In this document: positions 14,711 through 20,195 of the stretch, one piece after another | How the letters are laid out: each line of letters begins with the position of its first letter | Numbering within the stretch: the stretch's first letter is position 1 | Source: DASXIW01 sp036497785 | Lineage (GTDB): Bacteria; Pseudomonadota; Alphaproteobacteria; Acetobacterales; Acetobacteraceae | Length of the DNA: 20,195 nt | Assembly (NCBI GenBank): GCA_036497785.1 | Contig: DASXIW010000284.1 | Span: 1 to 20,195, forward strand | Direction of reading: 5' to 3' | Translations under genes and position numbers: made by a program | The notes under the pieces: model-generated | Told to the model about the DNA's origin: nothing | What the model saw: only the letters and a program-made list of their open reading frames with translations | Database searches by the model: none

Positions 14711-15265
14711 ATGCCGTTTTATGAATGCGTGCTGATCGCACGCAACGATGTCACGCAACAGCAGGTCGAGGGCATCGCGGATTCCATCGCGCTGCAACTC
14801 GATACCGACAAGGGCATCGCCCCCCCGCCGCCCTATGAAGGGCCGGCCGAGGAAGCGCCCCCGCCGGTCGAAAGCGTCTCCGTCAAGAAGCGCGAATATT
14901 GGGGCCTGCGCAGCCTGGCGTACCGGATCAAGAAGAACCGGAAGGGCCATTATATGTTGCTGGCCATCGACGCGGCCCCCGCGTCGATCAAGGAAATGGA
15001 ACGCCAACTGAGCCTCAACGAGGACGTGTTGCGCTTCATGACCATCCGCCTGGATGCGATCGACGAGGCCCCCAGCGCCATCCTGTCGCGCAAATCCGAC
15101 GACCGCGACCGCGGCTTCCGTGGGCCCAAGCCTGCCGGGCGCTTCGAGAGCGGGCGCAAGCGCGGCTTTGATGACCGTGAGGAATTCCGCGCCCGTGACG
15201 ATGGACCGCGGGACGATTTCCGTGGCGGTGACCGCGATGGCGGTTTCCGCGGCGTTGAGGAGTAA
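14711..15265 (+). CDS. rpsF: 30S ribosomal protein S6 (extended)
   Basis: S6 binds 16S rRNA in the 30S platform together with S18. The core is clear: MPFYECVLIARNDVTQQQVEG, KREYWGLRSLAYRIKKNRKG, and SLNEDVLRFMTIRLDAI. At 184 residues it is much longer than the about 130 of E. coli. Two parts cause this: a Pro/Glu-rich insertion at residues about 36-55 (IAPPPPYEGPAEEAPPPVES) between the first helix and second strand, and an Arg/Asp/Gly-rich tail from about residue 126 to the end (RGF, DDR, RDDF, RGG). The tail is likely disordered. First gene of the rpsF-rpsR-rplI operon, with the rpsR ribosome site (GAGGAG) inside its last codons. Confidence 0.96.
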   Translation: MPFYECVLIARNDVTQQQVEGIADSIALQLDTDKGIAPPPPYEGPAEEAPPPVESVSVKKREYWGLRSLAYRIKKNRKGHYMLLAIDAAPASIKEMERQLSLNEDVLRFMTIRLDAIDEAPSAILSRKSDDRDRGFRGPKPAGRFESGRKRGFDDREEFRARDDGPRDDFRGGDRDGGFRGVEE

Positions 15266-15271
15266 TCAGAC

Positions 15272-15565
15272 ATGTCCGAACATAGCCGAGGCGGCAACCC
15301 CGACGACATCAACCCGGCCGCCCGCCGCGCCGCCGTTGGCGCCCGCCGTCCGTTCTACCGCCGCCGCAAATCCTGCCCGTTCTCCGGCCCCAACGCGCCG
15401 AAGATCGACTATAAGGATGTGCGTCTGCTGTCGCGCTTCCTGTCGGAGCGGGGCAAGATCGTGCCCAGCCGCATCACCGCCGTGTCAGGCAAGAAGCAGC
15501 GCGAACTGGCCAATGCCATCAAGCGCGCCCGCTTCCTGGCGCTGCTGCCCTACATCCTCGCGTAA
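15272..15565 (+). CDS. rpsR: 30S ribosomal protein S18
   Basis: S18 partners S6 on the 30S platform. The 97 residues show RRPFYRRRKSCPFSGPNAPK, then IDYKDVRLLSRFLSERGKIV, and SRITAVSGKKQRELANAIKR, ending ARFLALLPYIL, which is the complete family pattern; the N-terminal 25 residues are a slightly longer Arg/Ala-rich lead than in E. coli. Start codon is six bases after the rpsF stop, and GAGGAG precedes it. Confidence 0.98.
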   Translation: MSEHSRGGNPDDINPAARRAAVGARRPFYRRRKSCPFSGPNAPKIDYKDVRLLSRFLSERGKIVPSRITAVSGKKQRELANAIKRARFLALLPYILA

Positions 15566-15577
15566 GGGGACCGGATC

Positions 15578-16141
15578 ATGGCCGCTATTGAACTGATCCT
15601 GCTCCAGCGCGTCGACAAGCTGGGTCAGATGGGCGACGTCGTGCGCGTGAAGCCGGGCTTCGCGCGCAACTATCTGCTGCCGCAACGCAAGGCGATCCGC
15701 GCCAACAAGGACAGCCTAGCGAAGTTCGAGGCCCAGCGCGCCCAACTGGAAGCCCTGAATATCAAGCGCCGCGACGAGGCCGAGCGCGTGGCCGAGCGCA
15801 TGGGGCGCATCAGCGTCGTGATCATCCGCCAGGCCGGCGAGTCCGGTGGCCTGTACGGTTCGGTTTCCTCGCGCGACATCGCCGATGGTGTCACCGCCGC
15901 AGGGCTGACCGTCACGCGCCAGCAGGTCATCCTGGATCACCCCATCAAGACGCTGGGACTGACCGAAGTGCGTGTGGTGCTGCATCCCGAAGTACTGCTG
16001 CCGGTAACCATGAATGTCGCTCGCAGCCCCGAGGAAGCCGACAAGCAGGCCCGTGGCGAGGCTGTGACCGCGGTCGAAGAAGAAGAAGTCACCCTCGAGG
16101 ACATGCTCGACACTGAGGCTGAGGAGCAGCCCGAGGCGTGA
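15578..16141 (+). CDS. rplI: 50S ribosomal protein L9
   Basis: L9 has two rRNA-binding domains joined by a long helix. The N-terminal domain MAAIELILLQRVDKLGQMGDVVRVKPGFARNYLLP is split here by its signature GFARNYLLPQRKA; the helix runs through SLAKFEAQRAQLEALNIKRR; the C-terminal domain shows GGLYGSVSSRDIADGV and HPIKTLGLTEVRVVLHPEV. The protein is 187 residues, longer than the 149 of E. coli, because of an acidic Glu-rich tail. A GGGGA ribosome site precedes the ATG. Last gene of the ribosomal operon. Confidence 0.97.
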   Translation: MAAIELILLQRVDKLGQMGDVVRVKPGFARNYLLPQRKAIRANKDSLAKFEAQRAQLEALNIKRRDEAERVAERMGRISVVIIRQAGESGGLYGSVSSRDIADGVTAAGLTVTRQQVILDHPIKTLGLTEVRVVLHPEVLLPVTMNVARSPEEADKQARGEAVTAVEEEEVTLEDMLDTEAEEQPEA

Positions 16142-16149
16142 TCGCCGAT

Positions 16150-16189
16150 CCCGGCCTGTAGCCGCATGGCTACAGGCCGGGGGTTCTCT
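16150..16189 (+). terminator. Strong intrinsic terminator after rplI
   Basis: A perfect 14-bp stem, CCCGGCCTGTAGCC paired with GGCTACAGGCCGGG around a GCAT loop, begins nine bases past the rplI stop and is followed by GGTTCTCT. The T tract is modest but the stem is very stable. It should end the ribosomal operon and isolate cfa. Confidence 0.8.
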
Positions 16190-16254
16190 GAGGAGACCCT
16201 CATAAAACGCCAGGCTCTTCTGCTCGCATGACGGGGTGAACAGACATTCATTGG

Positions 16255-16285
16255 CTTGAAACCTCGGCTTAAGCATCCCCATTAT
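16255..16285 (+). promoter_or_regulatory. RpoH (sigma32)-like promoter of cfa
   Basis: CTTGAAA (16255-16261), a 15-base spacer, and CCCCATTAT (16277-16285) fit the heat-shock sigma consensus CTTGAAA-N11-16-CCCCATNT with one mismatch. The same bases also read as a sigma70 pair TTGAAA-N18-CATTAT. Start would be near 16292, about 32 bases before the cfa ATG. Confidence 0.5.
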
Positions 16286-16323
16286 TTTCGCATCGTTTTC
16301 CTACGGCATTTTGGGGAACAAGC

Positions 16324-17565
16324 ATGCGGGCTGCATTGGATTATATCCTAAGGCGTTTCATTGTCCTTGGCCGGCTCACGGTACGCTGGCCCAACGGCGA
16401 CATGACCACTTATACCGGGGAGCCCGGGCCGGAAGCGCTGATTGAGTTGCGCGATGCCAGTACGGTCTGGCGGATTACCCACAATCCCGCGTTGGCTGTC
16501 GGCGAAACCTATATGGATGGCGGCCTGGTGCCGGTGGATTGCAGCATCCATGACGTGGTCAACCTGCTGATGACCAACCTGGAATCCGAAACCTCCACCC
16601 ACGGCATCATCAAATTCCGCGCGGCGATGGGCCGGATGACCCGGCGGCTGGCCCAGTTCAACCCCGCCAGCCGCTCCCAGCGCAACGTCGCCCATCATTA
16701 CGATCTGAACGGCCGTCTCTACAGCCTGTTCCTGGATCGCGACCGGCAATATTCCTGCGCCTACTTCCCGACCGGCAACGAAACGCTGGAGGAGGCACAG
16801 ATTGCCAAGAAGCGCCATATCGCCGCCAAGCTGAAGCTGGACCGGCCGGACCTGGAAGTGCTGGACATTGGCTGCGGCTGGGGCGGCATGGCGCTGACGC
16901 TGGCGCGCGATTTCGGCGCCAAGGTCACCGGCATCACCCTATCTGTTGAGCAATTGAACGAAGCCCGCGCCCGCGCGGAGGCGGAAGGTCTGTCCGACCG
17001 CGTGAAGTTCGAGTTGTTGGACTACCGCTCGCTGTGCCGCCGCTTCGACCGCATCGTCTCGGTGGGCATGTTCGAACATGTCGGCATCGGGCATTACCGG
17101 ACTTTCTTCGATGTGATCAAACGGTGCCTGGCCCCGGACGGGGTGGCACTGGTCCACTCCATCGGTCGCAGCGACGGGCCGGCCGCGACCAATCCGTGGA
17201 TCACCAAATATATTTTTCCCGGCGGCTACTCCCCCTCCATCAGCGAGGTCTTTCCCGCGGTGGAGCACGCTGGCCTGGTTGCGACCGACATGGAAATCCT
17301 GCGGCTGCACTACGCCGAGACCCTGCGCCATTGGCGCCGGCGCTTCGCCGCGAACCGCGACGCCATCATGGGCCTCTATGACGAGCGCTTCTGCCGTATG
17401 TTCGAATACTACCTGTCCGGCAGCGAAATGTCGTTCCGGGTGGGCAAGCACGTGATATTCCAGCTTCAGCTCACGCGCGACCAGACCGCCGTGCCACTGA
17501 CGCGCGACTATATGGTCGAAACCGAACGCGCCATGGCCGCGCGGCAGCGCGTGGCGGCGGATTAG
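16324..17565 (+). CDS. cfa: Cyclopropane-fatty-acyl-phospholipid synthase
   Basis: CFA synthase adds a methylene from S-adenosylmethionine to double bonds of membrane phospholipids, often giving acid, heat and solvent tolerance. The 413 residues contain a lipid-binding N-terminal domain, QRNVAHHYDLNGRLYSLFLD, the SAM motif VLDIGCGWGGMALTLA (179-194), and residues equivalent to E. coli catalytic positions: Cys145 (YSCAYF), Glu251 (GMFEHVG), His278 (LVHSIGR) and Tyr330 (LHYAETL). The position of E. coli Cys354 appears to be Ser367 (YYLSGSEMSF), as in some relatives. A GGGGAA ribosome site precedes the ATG. It stands alone between the ribosomal operon terminator and dnaB. Confidence 0.93.
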   Translation: MRAALDYILRRFIVLGRLTVRWPNGDMTTYTGEPGPEALIELRDASTVWRITHNPALAVGETYMDGGLVPVDCSIHDVVNLLMTNLESETSTHGIIKFRAAMGRMTRRLAQFNPASRSQRNVAHHYDLNGRLYSLFLDRDRQYSCAYFPTGNETLEEAQIAKKRHIAAKLKLDRPDLEVLDIGCGWGGMALTLARDFGAKVTGITLSVEQLNEARARAEAEGLSDRVKFELLDYRSLCRRFDRIVSVGMFEHVGIGHYRTFFDVIKRCLAPDGVALVHSIGRSDGPAATNPWITKYIFPGGYSPSISEVFPAVEHAGLVATDMEILRLHYAETLRHWRRRFAANRDAIMGLYDERFCRMFEYYLSGSEMSFRVGKHVIFQLQLTRDQTAVPLTRDYMVETERAMAARQRVAAD

Positions 17566-17684
17566 CCCGGAACCGACAAAAGCCCTTTGATGCCATGACA
17601 TAAGGGGTTGGGAGGCCGGCGTTCAGGAAATGATCGCCACGCGCCGCCGGGCGCCTGACTGTAAAACCTCTTGAATCATAAGGT

Positions 17685-17729
17685 CCAGGGGCTTGGCCCC
17701 TGGCGGGGCCGAGGGGCCAAGCCCCCGCC
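17685..17729. repeat. Compound GC-rich inverted repeat between cfa and dnaB
   Basis: Two mutually exclusive folds exist: a short hairpin CCAGGGGC-TTG-GCCCCTGG (17685-17703) and a 14-bp long-range stem, GGGGCTTGGCCCCT (17688-17701) with AGGGGCCAAGCCCC (17712-17725). GGCGGGG/CCCCGCC adds a third option. It shares its core with the hairpin after minC. It probably marks the end of cfa transcription and may be a dispersed element. Confidence 0.65.
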
Positions 17730-17740
17730 TTGCGTCCCCG

Positions 17741-17760
17741 CTATCCACAGCTATCCACAG
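17741..17760 (+). promoter_or_regulatory. Two tandem DnaA-box-like sites before dnaB
   Basis: CTATCCACAG is repeated exactly twice, head to tail with a 10-base period (17741-17750 and 17751-17760). Each copy contains CTATCCACA, one mismatch from the DnaA box TTATCCACA. A weak promoter TTGCGT-N16-TATCCA (17730-17757) would overlap the second box. The dnaB ATG is 50 bases further on. Confidence 0.5.
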
Positions 17761-17810
17761 CCCTGCGGGGGTGCCGTCCGGACCCGACTGGGTCTAGGAT
17801 GCCACCGAGC

Positions 17811-19316
17811 ATGAACAGCATCGATCAAGCGCCGGCTTTGTTGGGAATATCCCAGCGTTTGCCGCCCTCCAATCTCCAGGCGGAGCAGGCCTTGCTCGGC
17901 GCCCTTTTGGCCAACAACAAGGCCTACGAACGGGTCAGCGAGTTTCTGGTTCCCGAGCATTTCGCCGATCCGATCCATGGCCGCATCTTCGGGTCCATCG
18001 CCCGGCGGATCGAGGCGGGGCAGTTGGCGGACGCGGTCACGCTGAAGGCGGAGTACGAACATTCCGGCGTGCTGGCCGAGGTGGGGGGCACCGCCTATCT
18101 GGCGCAGCTGCTCTCGGCCATGGTCGGCATCATCAATGCGGGCGAATATGGCCGCGCTATCTATGATGCCTGGATCCGCCGCCAGCTGATAGATATCGGC
18201 GAGACCGTGGTGAACAACGCCTTCGGTGCCGATCCGGAGCTTGACGGCCAGGACCAGGTGGAGGCCGCCGAACAGTCTCTGTTCGACCTGGCGGCCAAGG
18301 GCGGCAATGAGGGCGGCTTCGTCGCCTTCAAGGACGCGTTGGTCGGCGCCATCAACACGGCGGAGCGTGCGTATCACCGGGCTGGCGGCGTCTCAGGGCT
18401 GTCCACCGGCCTGCGCGACCTGGACAAGAAGACCGGCGGCCTGCATCCCTCCGATCTGCTGATCCTCGCCGGCCGCCACGGCATGGGCAAGACCGCGCTG
18501 GCGACCAAGATTGCCTTCGGTGCGGCACGGTCCTTGTTGGCCGAGGCGCGAGAGGCCGACCCGAATGGCGTGCCGAAAGCCTCCGTGGCCATGTTCTCGC
18601 TGGAAATGAGCGCGGAACAGCTCGCCACGCGCCTGCTTGCCGAAGAATCGCGCATTTCCGGCGACCGCATCCGCCGCGGCGATATAGGCCAGAAGGATTT
18701 CGACCGCTTCGTTCAGGTCAGCCGCGAAATCAGCTCGATGCCTTTCCATATCGACGACACGCCGGCCATCACCTTGTCGGCCATGCGCACACGTTGCCGG
18801 CGGCTGAAGCGCACCAAGGGGCTGTCGCTGATCGTGGTGGACTACCTGCAACTCATGCGCCCCGCGGCGGGGTCCCGGCCGGAGAACCGCGTTCAGGAAA
18901 TCAGTCAGATCACGATGGGCCTGAAGGCGATTGCCAAGGAGCTGGATGTCCCGGTCCTGGCGCTGTCCCAGCTCAGCCGGTCGGTGGAAAGCCGTGAGGA
19001 CAAGCGCCCCATGCTGTCCGATTTACGTGAATCCGGCAGTATCGAGCAGGACGCCGACGAGGTGATGTTCGTGTACCGCGAGGAATACTATGAGCAAAGT
19101 CGCGAACCCAAGCGGAGTGCGAGCAAGAGCGACGATGACTTCCACACCAAGATGGATGAGTGGAAGCATAATATGGAGAACATCCATAACCGCGCCGAAT
19201 TGCTGATCGAGAAACAGCGCCACGGTCCCACCGGGAAGATCGACCTGTTCTTCGAAGGCGAGTTCACGCGCTTCGCCGATCTCGATCTGCATCACGGCGG
19301 ACATGACGCGGATTGA
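17811..19316 (+). CDS. dnaB: Replicative DNA helicase DnaB
   Basis: DnaB is the hexameric 5'-3' helicase at the replication fork. The N-terminal helical domain begins near LPPSNLQAEQALLGALLANN; the RecA-like domain has Walker A GRHGMGKTAL (221-230), MFSLEMSAEQLATRLL, Walker B SLIVVDYLQLM with Asp344, VPVLALSQLSRSVE, and DLRESGSIEQDADEVMFVYR; the C-terminus has KQRHGPTGKIDLFFEGEFTR. The P-loop reads RHGMGKT instead of the common RPSMGKT or RPGMGKT. Compared with E. coli there is an insertion of about 27 residues before IEKQRHG, common in alphaproteobacteria. I chose the ATG at 17811 (501 aa); ATG 17799 would add four residues. Upstream are two DnaA-box-like sites. Confidence 0.97.
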   Translation: MNSIDQAPALLGISQRLPPSNLQAEQALLGALLANNKAYERVSEFLVPEHFADPIHGRIFGSIARRIEAGQLADAVTLKAEYEHSGVLAEVGGTAYLAQLLSAMVGIINAGEYGRAIYDAWIRRQLIDIGETVVNNAFGADPELDGQDQVEAAEQSLFDLAAKGGNEGGFVAFKDALVGAINTAERAYHRAGGVSGLSTGLRDLDKKTGGLHPSDLLILAGRHGMGKTALATKIAFGAARSLLAEAREADPNGVPKASVAMFSLEMSAEQLATRLLAEESRISGDRIRRGDIGQKDFDRFVQVSREISSMPFHIDDTPAITLSAMRTRCRRLKRTKGLSLIVVDYLQLMRPAAGSRPENRVQEISQITMGLKAIAKELDVPVLALSQLSRSVESREDKRPMLSDLRESGSIEQDADEVMFVYREEYYEQSREPKRSASKSDDDFHTKMDEWKHNMENIHNRAELLIEKQRHGPTGKIDLFFEGEFTRFADLDLHHGGHDAD

Positions 19317-20195
19317 GGGCGCAGTCCTCACCATCGACCTCGCCGCTATTGCCGGGAACTGGCGCCGGCTGACCGCGCGGCATCCTGCCGGCGCCGTGGC
19401 CGGGGTTGTGAAGGCGGACGCCTATGGGCTGGGCGCCGCCGAAGTGGCGCCAGCGCTACTGGCGGCCGGTTGTCGGTATTTCTTTGTGGCCCATCTGTCC
19501 GAAGCGCTGGCGATTCGCGATGCCGTGCCAGGCTCTATGCTGGCCGTGCTGAACGGGCCGATCCCTGGCAGCGAGCCGGTCTACGTTGAGACCGGCATCC
19601 TGCCCGTGCTGGGTTCGCTGGCCGAGATCGATCGCTGGACGGCCCAGGCGAGGCTCACCGGCAGGCGCCTGCCTTGCCTGCTGCATATCGATACCGGCAT
19701 GAACCGGCTGGGCCTCGAGGCGCGCGAGCTCGCCATACTGGCGGACGATCCGTCCCGGCTGGACGGTGCTGAGCTGCGTTTCGTCATGACCCATCTGGTA
19801 TCCGCCGAACTGGCGGACGACCCGATCAACGCCCGGCAGCGCCAGCTTTTCGCCGAGGCGTGCGCCGCCCTGCCGCCGGCACCGCGCAGCCTGGCCAATT
19901 CCTCCGGCATCTTCCTTGGTGCCGGTTTCGCCTCCGACCTCGCCCGGCCCGGGGCCGCGCTCTACGGCATCAATCCCAGACCGGATCGGCCCAATCCGAT
20001 GCGCCTGGCGGTGACGTTACGAGCCCGCGTGTTGCAGATCCGCGACATCGGGGCGGGCGACAGCGTGGGCTATAACGGCATCTGGCGCGCCACCCGTCCC
20101 AGCCGCATCGCCACGGTCTGTATGGGCTACGCGGATGGTTGGATGCGGACCTTGTCCGGCAATGGCTACGCCCACTTTGACGGCGCCCCCGTACC
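19303..20195 (+). CDS. alr: Alanine racemase (3' end outside window)
   Basis: Alr is a PLP enzyme that makes D-alanine for peptidoglycan. The 297 visible codons start MTRIEGAVLTIDLAAIAGNW. The PLP lysine is Lys37 in GVVKADAYGLGA; other family segments are HIDTGMNRLGLE, MTHLVSAELADDP, LANSSGIFLG, LARPGAALYGINP, and the catalytic tyrosine region GDSVGYNGIWRAT followed by TVCMGYADGW. The ATG lies inside dnaB and the genes overlap by 14 bases in different frames, so they are cotranscribed and probably coupled. The dnaB-alr pair is common in alphaproteobacteria. The C-terminal barrel part is missing only because the window ends. Confidence 0.95.
   Translation, partial: MTRIEGAVLTIDLAAIAGNWRRLTARHPAGAVAGVVKADAYGLGAAEVAPALLAAGCRYFFVAHLSEALAIRDAVPGSMLAVLNGPIPGSEPVYVETGILPVLGSLAEIDRWTAQARLTGRRLPCLLHIDTGMNRLGLEARELAILADDPSRLDGAELRFVMTHLVSAELADDPINARQRQLFAEACAALPPAPRSLANSSGIFLGAGFASDLARPGAALYGINPRPDRPNPMRLAVTLRARVLQIRDIGAGDSVGYNGIWRATRPSRIATVCMGYADGWMRTLSGNGYAHFDGAPV

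Noticed and set aside
17673..17677. GANTC (GAATC) methylation-type site before dnaB
   Set aside because: Single five-base motif; no clustering that would indicate cell-cycle methylation control.

Overview
The window is GC-rich, densely packed, mostly housekeeping DNA from an alphaproteobacterium, most likely the Rhodospirillales/Acetobacteraceae. This assignment rests on protein flavour and gene order: surA-rsmA, gmk-yicC, mltG-fabF-acpP-fabG-fabD, rpsF-rpsR-rplI and dnaB-alr lie close together and in this relative order in many alphaproteobacteria (from general knowledge, not a search).

Layout. (1) Positions 2-2120, plus strand: the 3' part of a SurA-type periplasmic chaperone gene, then rsmA (16S rRNA dimethyltransferase). 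(2) Positions 13543 down to 2155, minus strand: fourteen genes in one direction, fabD-fabG-acpP-fabF-mltG-minC-[409-bp gap]-minD-minE-yicC-gmk-permease-permease-binding protein-PCMT-like methyltransferase. Many junctions overlap by 1-4 bases or are very short. The run combines fatty-acid initiation and elongation, a terminator of glycan polymerisation, septum placement, RNA/nucleotide metabolism and an amino-acid ABC importer that has no ATPase gene beside it. (3) Positions 13750-14538, plus: a lone class II glutamine amidotransferase of the YafJ/EgtC-like type, divergent from fabD. (4) Positions 14574-16189, plus: a ribosomal protein operon rpsF-rpsR-rplI with a sigma70-like promoter, a leader of about 100 nt that can form three hairpins, and a strong 14-bp-stem terminator. 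(5) Positions 16255-17565, plus: a cyclopropane-fatty-acid synthase gene behind a sequence that closely resembles a heat-shock (sigma32/RpoH) promoter. (6) Positions 17685-20195, plus: a GC-rich hairpin repeat, two tandem DnaA-box-like sites, dnaB, and alr running off the right edge and overlapping dnaB by 14 bases.

Compared with the usual alphaproteobacterial block, the min genes (between mltG and yicC), the transporter plus PCMT-like genes (between gmk and rsmA), the amidotransferase (between fabD and rpsF) and cfa (between rplI and dnaB) look like insertions into a conserved backbone, and pdxA is missing between surA and rsmA. I found no CRISPR array, tRNA, rRNA, intact insertion sequence or recognisable defence system. 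The most interesting signals are regulatory and structural: the FNR-type palindrome ahead of the binding-protein gene, the RpoH-like cfa promoter, tandem DnaA boxes before dnaB, the structured rpsF leader, an unusual Pro/Glu-rich insertion in S6, an Asp replacing the catalytic-tetrad Asn in FabG, and the unexplained spacer splitting minC from minDE.
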